In this document: piece by piece, positions 1 through 4,951 of the stretch
How positions within the stretch are numbered: the stretch's first letter is position 1
Layout of the letters: each line of letters opens with the position of its first letter
NCBI GenBank assembly: GCA_902789835.1
Contig: CADAPN010000120.1
Span: forward strand, 1-6,438
Origin: Oscillospiraceae bacterium
GTDB lineage: Bacteria; Bacillota_A; Clostridia; Oscillospirales; Oscillospiraceae
Length of the DNA: 6,438 nucleotides
Direction: 5' to 3'
The notes under the pieces: generated by a model
Seen by the model: only the letters and a program-made list of their open reading frames with translations
The model's database searches: none
What the model was told of the DNA's origin: nothing
Position numbers and translations under genes: made by a program

Positions 1-69
1 GACGTTATAGTATTTTCTCTTCGCCACATCAATGTTGATCCGGTCAAAATAATCCAGTATCTCTGCCAT
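1..69 (-). CDS. 5' end of an unrecognised protein (partial, runs off left edge)
   Basis: An open minus-strand frame starts at an ATG (69-67) and runs off the left edge after 23 codons, reading MAEILDYFDRINIDVAKRKY then YNV. A Shine-Dalgarno GGGAG (79-75) sits 5 bases before the ATG, and a good promoter lies upstream (149-121), so the start is well supported although only 69 bases are visible. The visible part is hydrophilic, looks helical, and has no signal peptide or membrane segment. I do not recognise the family from so short a piece and assign no function. It is transcribed divergently from the DUF937 gene. Confidence 0.7.
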   Translation of the reverse strand, partial: MAEILDYFDRINIDVAKRKYYNV

Positions 70-120
70 TTGTTCTCCCGCCTGCTCTGTAATCTTTTCC
101 GATTGTTTCATTCTGTCGGT

Positions 121-149
121 ATTATAGCAGATTCTCTTCCGAACTGCAA
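121..149 (-). promoter_or_regulatory. Putative sigma-A promoter of the left-edge gene
   Basis: On the minus strand a perfect -10 box TATAAT (126-121) lies 17 bases from a weak -35 box TTGCAG (149-144). Transcription would start near 114, giving a 5' leader of about 45 bases before the ATG at 69. The boxes and spacing are seen directly; activity is inferred. Confidence 0.55.
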
Positions 150-183
150 CCGGATTGCTCGCCCTTTGGCGGCACCGCATAAA

Positions 184-240
184 GGGGCAGATTTTGCACG
201 CTTCTATCTCGGCGAAGAAAACAGTGGAAAAATATGCCCC
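184..240. repeat. Imperfect inverted repeat in the DUF937 promoter region
   Basis: The left arm, GGGGCAGATTTT (184-195), pairs with AAAATATGCCCC (229-240) at 11 of 12 positions, with the arms 33 bases apart. The right arm covers the end of the putative -35 box and part of the spacer of the DUF937 promoter. It could be a two-site operator or chance; no regulator can be named. Confidence 0.3.
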
Positions 241-253
241 AGTGCTGTATAAT
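225..253 (+). promoter_or_regulatory. Putative sigma-A promoter of the DUF937 gene
   Basis: A perfect -10 box TATAAT (248-253) is preceded at a 17-base spacing by TGGAAA (225-230), which matches the -35 consensus at 4 of 6 positions. The expected start near 260 leaves a leader of roughly 33 bases that contains the GGAGG ribosome site at 282-286. Confidence 0.6.
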
Positions 254-292
254 ATCTTTGCAATTCAAGCAATTATTATATGGAGGTATCTT

Positions 293-883
293 ATGAATCT
301 TCTCAGTCTCCTGCTCAAGTCCCTTCTGACGGATTCCAGTATTTCCGCTCTGGCGAAAAAGACCGGTCTCAACGCATCCTCTCTCAAGAAGCTCATTCCC
401 CTGGCGATTCCCCTGCTGCTCAAGTTTCTGACCAAGAACGCTTCCAATGAGTCCGGTGCGCTCTCTCTGCTCGGTGCCCTTTCACAGCACACCAATCAGA
501 AGGCCCTCTCTGACCAGATTGACGAAGCCGATACCGAAGACGGCGGCAAGATCATCAACCACATCTTCGGCAGCGAGTCCGAAGACCTGATGAGCGGACT
601 TTCCGCTGCGACCAATTCGGTTTCTTCCGCTCCCAAAGTGGATCTGAGCGACGGCCTTGATCTCTCCGATCTCATGGGCATGTTTGTCGGCACCCAGCAG
701 GCCCAGCAGGCACAGAATCAGCCTTCCGGCGGCGGCCTGCTTTCCGGGCTTCTGGGTGGAAACAATGCGGGCCTCGGCGGCCTGTTCGGCTCTCTGTTCG
801 GTTCTTCCGCACCCCAGGCCAGCCAGGAAAACGAATTCAACGGCACCCAGCTTCTCAGCCTGCTTTCTTCCATGAGACGCTGA
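293..883 (+). CDS. DUF937 domain protein, function unknown
   Basis: The protein has 196 residues. I chose the ATG at 293 because GGAGG (282-286) lies 6 bases before it and the promoter at 225-253 leaves no room for a translated upstream start; the frame is open further upstream, but that stretch is not coding-like. The N-terminal half matches the DUF937 pattern as I know it: a leucine-rich amphipathic segment (1-48, with KKLIPLAIPLLLKFL at 32-46), SGALSLLGALSQHT (54-67) and DGGKIINHIFG (83-93). The C-terminal part (138-172) is low complexity, first Q/A and then G/L/F-rich (GGLLSGLLGGNNAGLGGLFG), followed by a short tail. There is no clear signal peptide. DUF937 has no established biochemical role that I can name, and I infer none. 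The gene is monocistronic: own promoter, strong terminator at 901-940, converging on the metalloregulator gene. Confidence 0.88.
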   Translation: MNLLSLLLKSLLTDSSISALAKKTGLNASSLKKLIPLAIPLLLKFLTKNASNESGALSLLGALSQHTNQKALSDQIDEADTEDGGKIINHIFGSESEDLMSGLSAATNSVSSAPKVDLSDGLDLSDLMGMFVGTQQAQQAQNQPSGGGLLSGLLGGNNAGLGGLFGSLFGSSAPQASQENEFNGTQLLSLLSSMRR

Positions 884-900
884 TCCTTCTCTGCCCCGCA

Positions 901-940
901 AAAAGCGAAGCAGTCCGAAATTGGACTGCTTCGCTTTTTT
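901..940. terminator. Bidirectional intrinsic terminator
   Basis: A perfect 16-bp stem (901-916 with 923-938) encloses a 6-base loop GAAATT. The stem starts with A's and ends with T's, so the plus strand ends in a run of six T's (935-940) and the minus strand in a run of five (904-900). It therefore can stop both convergent transcripts: the DUF937 mRNA and the metalloregulator mRNA, whose stop codon is at 954-952. Confidence 0.92.
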
Positions 941-951
941 AACTGATAGAC

Positions 952-1335
952 TTATGAGAGGCTAAGCGGATATCGGGCGGCAAGCTTTCGGAAGCTCTCC
1001 TCGCTGATCCCGTGCTCCATCGCACAAGCTTCGCGTTCCGCGGTTTCATCATCGATCCCCGCGTTCATCAGCATCTGCTTCAGGTAGTTGTGCTTCTCCA
1101 ATGTGAGCTCCGCAAGTGCACGGCCTTCCTCGGTAAAATGAATCATCTTGTCAGAGTCCATTGTGATGAGTCCGGCTTCAATCAGCTTTCCGACCGCGAC
1201 ACTGACCGACGGCTTGGTCACATCCAGGGTCTCTGCGATGTTAATAGACCGGCAGTGTCCCCGCTCCTGGGTAATCATCAGGATCGCTTCCAGGTAGTCG
1301 TCCCTTGCTTCATTCCGGAAATTTCTCAAGTTCAT
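952..1335 (-). CDS. DtxR/MntR-family metal-dependent transcriptional regulator
   Basis: The protein has 127 residues. I chose the ATG at 1335 over an in-frame GTG at 1341 because the Shine-Dalgarno GAGGG lies 7-8 bases before the ATG but almost touches the GTG. A winged helix-turn-helix occupies about residues 10-70 (recognition region TKPSVSVAVGKLIEAGLI, 40-57), followed by a dimerisation/metal-binding helix region. Candidate ligands aligned by motif to the family are D13 and E16 (DYLEAI), H82 (EKHNYL), C104, E107 and H108 (EACAMEH). D13 resembles Mn-sensing MntR (Asp8), while C104 resembles Fe-sensing DtxR/IdeR (Cys102), so the metal cannot be assigned. There is no C-terminal SH3-like domain and the protein is slightly shorter than Bacillus MntR (about 142). 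No metal transporter is in the window. Own promoter with a palindrome at 1365-1390 suggests autoregulation. It is expected to repress uptake genes when loaded with metal. Confidence 0.93.
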   Translation of the reverse strand: MNLRNFRNEARDDYLEAILMITQERGHCRSINIAETLDVTKPSVSVAVGKLIEAGLITMDSDKMIHFTEEGRALAELTLEKHNYLKQMLMNAGIDDETAEREACAMEHGISEESFRKLAARYPLSLS

Positions 1336-1364
1336 GTACACACCCTCTTCACAAGAATTATGGT

Positions 1365-1390
1365 TTCAGGTTAGAATATTCTACCATGAA
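1365..1390. promoter_or_regulatory. Operator-like palindrome over the metalloregulator promoter
   Basis: The segment is a 26-bp imperfect palindrome in which 22 bases pair. Its core, TAGAATATTCTA (1372-1383), is a perfect 12-mer; outer TTCA (1365-1368) pairs with TGAA (1387-1390), and 1370 pairs with 1385. It covers the -10 box of the regulator's promoter. The left half contains AGGTTAG, the half-site word of the classical DtxR operator, although the spacing between halves is longer than the 19-bp DtxR box. Autorepression by the downstream gene product is inferred. Confidence 0.55.
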
Positions 1391-1406
1391 CCGGTTTTTT
1401 TTGCAA
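1378..1406 (-). promoter_or_regulatory. Putative sigma-A promoter of the metalloregulator gene
   Basis: On the minus strand TTGCAA (1406-1401, 4 of 6 to the -35 consensus) and TAGAAT (1383-1378, 5 of 6 to the -10 consensus) are separated by exactly 17 bases. Transcription should start near 1371, about 36 bases before the ATG. I see no hairpin terminator between the upstream metallopeptidase gene (ends at 1424) and this promoter, so some read-through from that operon is possible. Confidence 0.6.
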
Positions 1407-1423
1407 GTGCCGCGGAATGGACT

Positions 1424-1981
1424 TCAGTCTGTCGGATTGTACTGCATCAGTTCCCTGCCGTGCGTTTTCAGCCACTTTCTCGCGTCTCGATAGTCCGGTA
1501 GCGCACGCTCCACTTCCGCCCAGAATGCTTCGGAATGGTTCATCTGCTTCCGGTGGCAGAGCTCGTGCACCACGACGTAGTCGCGCACCTCTTCCGGCGC
1601 CAGCATCAGCAGGCAGTTGAAGTTCAGGTTGCCCTTTGACGAGCAGCTTCCCCACTTGGTTTTCTGATGCCGGATGCTGATCCGGCCGTAGCTCACCCCG
1701 ATCCGGGGTGCAAAATACGCCGCGCGCCCCGTCAGATCCTCTTTGGCCAGGGAGACCATCCGGGATAGTTCCTCCTCGGTCAGCGGCCGGATCTGTTTTT
1801 TCTGTTCCGCGGCGTAGGCGAGTTTTCTCTGCTGCTTCTCAATCCAGCTAAGATGTTCTTCGACGAAACGCCGGATTTCCCGTTCTCGTACGTACATCGG
1901 CACTCGGACGACAATCTCTCCGCTCTCTCTTACCTGGAGCGCCATGGTTTTGCGCCTGCTTCGAATGACGGCAACGTTCAT
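1424..1981 (-). CDS. YgjP/DUF45-type (SprT-like) zinc metallopeptidase
   Basis: The protein has 185 residues and starts at the ATG at 1981; a longer open frame upstream is only the antisense-like shadow of htrA in another frame. The catalytic motif is HELCH (139-143), a HExxH zinc site, with a third likely ligand H149 in the following NHSEAFW stretch. The conserved TKWGSCSSKGNLNFN (108-122) before it is typical of YgjP/DUF45 proteins. There is no signal peptide or membrane segment, so it is expected in the cytoplasm. Substrates of this family are not well established; peptidase activity is inferred from the motif. Its start overlaps the htrA stop by one base (TGATG) and no Shine-Dalgarno is seen in front, so it probably depends on re-initiation after htrA. 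It is the last gene of the kinase-protease operon. Confidence 0.92.
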   Translation of the reverse strand: MNVAVIRSRRKTMALQVRESGEIVVRVPMYVREREIRRFVEEHLSWIEKQQRKLAYAAEQKKQIRPLTEEELSRMVSLAKEDLTGRAAYFAPRIGVSYGRISIRHQKTKWGSCSSKGNLNFNCLLMLAPEEVRDYVVVHELCHRKQMNHSEAFWAEVERALPDYRDARKWLKTHGRELMQYNPTD

Positions 1982-3312
1982 CAGGAATATACGTCGTTGG
2001 TGTCGACCAGGACAATTGTGATGTCCAGGCTCTCTCCGTCGCGCCAGATGGTCAGCGTCATGCCGTCCCCGACTTCCAGCGTATCCTTGATCCGGCTGAT
2101 CTCCTCGGTTGTTTTGACCGCCGTGCCGTTTACCGCGGTGATAATATCGCCGGGTACGATGCCCTTTTCCTTCGCATCCGATCCGTCGCTGACCGCCGAG
2201 ACATAAAGGCCCTCGGGAAGCTCGTAATGCTCCATCGCGGTCTGCGGAATCTCTCCCACCGTAATTCCGATGGCAGGGCGTCCCTTCACTTCCCCGTCTT
2301 TCAGCAGGGCGTTTGCAACCTTGCAAACGGTGGAGGACGGAATTGCAAAGCCGATTCCCTCGATGCTGGAGTAACTGGACATCATCTTCATATTGGTAAT
2401 GCCGACAACCTGTCCGCTGAGGTTAAACAGCGCCCCGCCGGAGTTTCCTTCATTGATGGCGGTGTTTGTCTGAAGCAAGGTCATGCTGCGCCCGTTGTAG
2501 GTCATTCCGCGCTCGATGGCGGAGATGATCCCGTCGGTCAGCGTGTTGCGGAAGTCTTCTCCCAGAGGATTTCCGATGGCCGCGACCCGGTCACCGACCC
2601 GAAGTGTCGTGCTCTCGCCCATCTCGGCTGCCGTCAGCCCTTCCGCCTCGATTTTCAGCAGCGCAATATCACTGATGCTGTCCGCGCCGATCAGCTTCGC
2701 TTCATATTCGCTTCCGTCGTCCAGCGTCACCACGGCACGGTCACAGTCTTCCAGCACATGGGTATTGGTCAGGATCAGTCCGTCCTCCCGGATCACGACG
2801 CCGGATCCCCAGAAGAAGCCGATATTCTTTCCTTTATATGCGGAGATCGAGACGATGGAAGGGGCGCATTTTTCGTACAGTTCCTGAAGGCTCAGCTCCT
2901 CATCCGGCGCCTCCTGCATGGCGAAGGTCGCCGTGGGCCGGTCTTCCAGTCGCGGGATATTCACCTCGGCCTCGCTGCTCTCCACGTCTTCATAGAACCG
3001 GTCGAAGAAGTCCGCCGGGCTGTCCGGCATTTCCGTGTCATCATCGGAGGGATCGGAAAAAGGCGCGGCCGGAATCGCTCCGTCATCGTCGATCTGTCGA
3101 AATGCCAGCGACGACCCGACGATTACCGCAATGAGAATCATCGCAAGGCCTGCAATCCGTCCCGGTGTCAGGCCTCCGGATCTCTTTTTCCGGCGTTTCC
3201 TCTCCGCCGCCTCCGGAAGCTCTTCGATGCGCTCCAGGGGCAGTTCCGTCCCCTGTTCATCAGAGACAAGCGGAGCATACCAGCTCTGTGTGTTGTACCA
3301 GCTTTGATTCAT
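1981..3312 (-). CDS. htrA: HtrA/DegP-family membrane-anchored serine protease with PDZ domain
   Basis: The protein has 443 residues. A cytoplasmic N-terminal tail (1-51) with a QSWY repeat (3-6 and 9-12) and a basic KRRKKR cluster precedes one transmembrane anchor (about 52-71). A long acidic linker follows (74-140), then a trypsin-like domain (about 143-342) with catalytic triad H185 (TNTHV), D215 (SDIALLKI) and S291 (EGNSGGALF). One PDZ domain (about 345-435, with GIVPGDIITAVNGTAV) ends the protein. The topology puts the protease outside the membrane, where family members degrade or refold misfolded exported proteins. The ATG at 3312 overlaps the kinase stop (ATGA), and an AGGGAAGAG-like ribosome site lies just upstream inside the kinase gene. 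Coupling to a sensor kinase recalls CssRS control of HtrA in Bacillus, but here the kinase is in the same operon. The call is firm; the regulatory link is inferred. Confidence 0.96.
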   Translation of the reverse strand: MNQSWYNTQSWYAPLVSDEQGTELPLERIEELPEAAERKRRKKRSGGLTPGRIAGLAMILIAVIVGSSLAFRQIDDDGAIPAAPFSDPSDDDTEMPDSPADFFDRFYEDVESSEAEVNIPRLEDRPTATFAMQEAPDEELSLQELYEKCAPSIVSISAYKGKNIGFFWGSGVVIREDGLILTNTHVLEDCDRAVVTLDDGSEYEAKLIGADSISDIALLKIEAEGLTAAEMGESTTLRVGDRVAAIGNPLGEDFRNTLTDGIISAIERGMTYNGRSMTLLQTNTAINEGNSGGALFNLSGQVVGITNMKMMSSYSSIEGIGFAIPSSTVCKVANALLKDGEVKGRPAIGITVGEIPQTAMEHYELPEGLYVSAVSDGSDAKEKGIVPGDIITAVNGTAVKTTEEISRIKDTLEVGDGMTLTIWRDGESLDITIVLVDTNDVYS

Positions 3313-4760
3313 GTTTTTTCTCTTCCCTGCTTTGTATTCTCTGCCAGCGTAAGTGTGAACACGAACTCCGTCATTCCGTCTTCGCTGCGCACGGCGATGT
3401 CCTCGTCATGCGCGTTGATGATGGTTTTTACCAGATAAAGCCCCAGGCCGACGCCTTCCTTGTCCAGACTGCGGGAACGGTCGGACTTGTGGAAACGGTC
3501 AAAGATGTAGGGCAGGTCATCGGCGGGAATCGTCTCGCCGTAGTCCTTAATGGAGACATAGGCCTTGCCCATATCCTTGTAGAGCCGCACAATCAGGCAG
3601 CTCCCCGGGTCGGCGAACTTGATCGCGTTGTCCAGCAGATTGTAAATCACCTGGGTGATCGCGTCTTTGTCGGCAATGACCATCAGATGGCTGTCCGGCA
3701 GCTGCGGATCCACATCCAGGTTCTTCTTGGTTGCCCTGCTTTCAAAGCTCAGCATCGTCTGAAGAATCAGCTCCGTCAGGTCAAACACGGTCCGCCGGGA
3801 GGCATCCGCCGCTTTCGCCTTTGCCCTGGAGACATCAAGCATGTCGCGTACCAGCCTCGACAGGCGCCTCGTCTCATCCCGAATGGAGATCAGGTACTTG
3901 CGTTCCTGTTCCGGCGGGATCGTCCCGTCCAGAATGCCGTCGGCAAAGCCGGCAATGGTCGTCATCGGCGTTCGGAGCTCGTGCGAAATATTCGCGATAA
4001 ATTCACTTCTGCGCTTTTCCGCCTGCTCCAGAGAATCCGCCATTTTGTTGAATGAGTCGATCAGCGCCCCCATCTCATCCGTGGTATCCACGGTCTGCTT
4101 CACACGAACGGAGAAATCACCCCTGGCAAATTTCCGGGAGGCGGAGGCAATTTCATCCAGCGGCCTCGCCATGCGCTTGCTGTATACCATCACCATCAGC
4201 ATCGCAAGCAGGGAGACGACGGAGAACGCCACAATCGCCCAGCTCAGATAGGTCGTCCACGCGCCCAGCATATTGGAGATCTGTGAGCTGATAAAGCAGT
4301 ATCCCAGCAGTGTTCCGTTGGTCTCCGCGGAAATGGGTTTTCCGACCACATAGCGCTTTTCCGGATAAATCCCGTCCAGTGTCGTCAGCCGGTCAAAGCT
4401 GCCCAGCTCCATCTGCTGGATCACTTCGTCGGGAATCTGCTTACCGATATGTTCACAGTGCGGACGCTTGTCGGAGCATGTGATAATCATGCCGTTTTCA
4501 TCCGTGATGAAGATGTGGTTTCCCGTCGAACCGGAGATTGAACTGATTACCATACTCATGGTCCAGTCGGAAAGCGAATTGCCCCTGGCGATGGCCGATG
4601 CCGTATGCGCGACCTCTGCCGCGGCGGACATCATACCGCGCCGGTAATCCTCGATCAGATAGGTTCTGCCGATCCCGATAAAGCTCACCGCAAGCAACAG
4701 AAAACTGAACGCGAGCAGCAGCGCGGTGGTGGCAAAGTTTTTAATAAAAATGCTCTTCAA
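3309..4760 (-). CDS. Membrane sensor histidine kinase (HAMP-HisKA-HATPase)
   Basis: The protein has 483 residues. TM1 is at about 13-32, an extracytoplasmic sensor at 33-170, TM2 at 171-193, HAMP at about 193-246, and HisKA with phospho-acceptor H260 (NISHELRTPMTTI). The ATPase domain has N box NLLDNAI (374-380), a variant G1 box DYGETIP (406-412) in place of the usual DxGxGI, F box YIFDRFH (418-424) and G2 box GVGLGL (436-441). The sensor contains GNHIFITDENGMIITC, as in PAS/Cache-like folds, and a Cys/His cluster C95-C102-H104. The start is a TTG at 4760; no in-frame ATG precedes TM1, and GAGG lies 13 bases upstream, an unusually long distance that suggests weak translation. The stop overlaps the htrA start (ATGA). 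No response regulator is adjacent, so its partner is unknown; control of envelope protein quality is inferred from its neighbours. Confidence 0.94.
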   Translation of the reverse strand: MKSIFIKNFATTALLLAFSFLLLAVSFIGIGRTYLIEDYRRGMMSAAAEVAHTASAIARGNSLSDWTMSMVISSISGSTGNHIFITDENGMIITCSDKRPHCEHIGKQIPDEVIQQMELGSFDRLTTLDGIYPEKRYVVGKPISAETNGTLLGYCFISSQISNMLGAWTTYLSWAIVAFSVVSLLAMLMVMVYSKRMARPLDEIASASRKFARGDFSVRVKQTVDTTDEMGALIDSFNKMADSLEQAEKRRSEFIANISHELRTPMTTIAGFADGILDGTIPPEQERKYLISIRDETRRLSRLVRDMLDVSRAKAKAADASRRTVFDLTELILQTMLSFESRATKKNLDVDPQLPDSHLMVIADKDAITQVIYNLLDNAIKFADPGSCLIVRLYKDMGKAYVSIKDYGETIPADDLPYIFDRFHKSDRSRSLDKEGVGLGLYLVKTIINAHDEDIAVRSEDGMTEFVFTLTLAENTKQGREKT

Positions 4761-4781
4761 AACAAGTTCACGCCTCAGCTC

Positions 4782-4800
4782 ATAATGTTTAACACATTAT
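4782..4800. promoter_or_regulatory. Inverted repeat at the kinase operon promoter
   Basis: ATAATGT (4782-4788) and ACATTAT (4794-4800) form a perfect 7-bp inverted repeat with a 5-base spacer. It covers most of the -10 box and the expected start site of the kinase-htrA operon, a position typical of a repressor site. No binding protein can be named; the sequence is AT-rich and symmetry by chance is possible. Confidence 0.4.
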
Positions 4801-4823
4801 ATCGAATCCTGCTGTTATTTCAA
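4796..4823 (-). promoter_or_regulatory. Putative sigma-A promoter of the kinase-htrA-metallopeptidase operon
   Basis: On the minus strand TTGAAA (4823-4818, 5 of 6 to consensus) and a perfect TATAAT (4801-4796) are separated by 16 bases. Transcription would start near 4789, leaving a leader of about 29 bases before the TTG start codon. The terminator at 4909-4941 isolates the promoter from the gene upstream. Confidence 0.65.
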
Positions 4824-4833
4824 TGACATGTTT

Positions 4834-4878
4834 GTGAATTCCGGAATAACGCCGCCTGTTCCGGCGCTCGGAATTCAC
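4834..4878. repeat. Intergenic two-tier hairpin element
   Basis: An outer perfect 10-bp stem, GTGAATTCCG (4834-4843) with CGGAATTCAC (4869-4878), encloses an inner 5-bp stem CGCCG (4850-4854) with CGGCG (4862-4866) and a 7-base loop. Neither side has a T-run, so it does not look like a terminator. It lies between the terminator of the H1-like gene and the kinase promoter, on the upstream side of the latter. It may be a protein-binding palindrome or a dispersed repeat unit. Confidence 0.55.
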
Positions 4879-4908
4879 TCTGCCGGAACCCGGTTAACGA
4901 AGACAGGC

Positions 4909-4941
4909 AAAAAAGAAAAGCCCGGCACTCCGGCCGGGCTT
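4909..4941 (-). terminator. Intrinsic terminator of the histone-H1-like gene
   Basis: Read on the minus strand, a 9-bp GC-rich stem (4941-4933 with 4926-4918, AAGCCCGGC and GCCGGGCTT) with a 6-base loop is followed by TTTTCTTTTTT (4919-4909). It starts 10 bases after the stop codon at 4954-4952. Confidence 0.92.
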
Positions 4942-4951
4942 AAAAATTCGA

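Noticed and set aside
155..292. 46-residue upstream extension of the DUF937 protein
   Set aside because: It would span the promoter at 225-253, and the ATG at 293 has an excellent GGAGG site at the right distance.
482..901. 139-codon minus-strand open frame opposite the DUF937 gene
   Set aside because: It is a shadow of the DUF937 gene, ends inside it, begins beside the terminator, and has no promoter or Shine-Dalgarno.
1384..1424. Possible terminator of the kinase-htrA-metallopeptidase operon
   Set aside because: Only an A-run (on the minus strand) and short symmetric words such as CCGCGG are present; there is no GC-rich stem followed by T's, so no terminator is called.
1982..2326. N-terminal extension of the metallopeptidase frame up to 2326
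   Set aside because: The extension is an out-of-frame reading of htrA with a run of G, R and H residues. The family-like sequence begins at the ATG at 1981, which forms the TGATG overlap.
2227..3438. 403-codon plus-strand open frame opposite htrA
   Set aside because: It is antisense to a gene with a full catalytic triad and PDZ domain. Its translation is rich in R, H, Q and G without any domain pattern, and it lacks a ribosome site and promoter.
3165..4055. 296-codon plus-strand open frame opposite the kinase and the start of htrA
   Set aside because: It is the complement of the HAMP/HisKA/ATPase codons, with no recognisable motif and no ribosome site; the kinase on the other strand explains the region fully.
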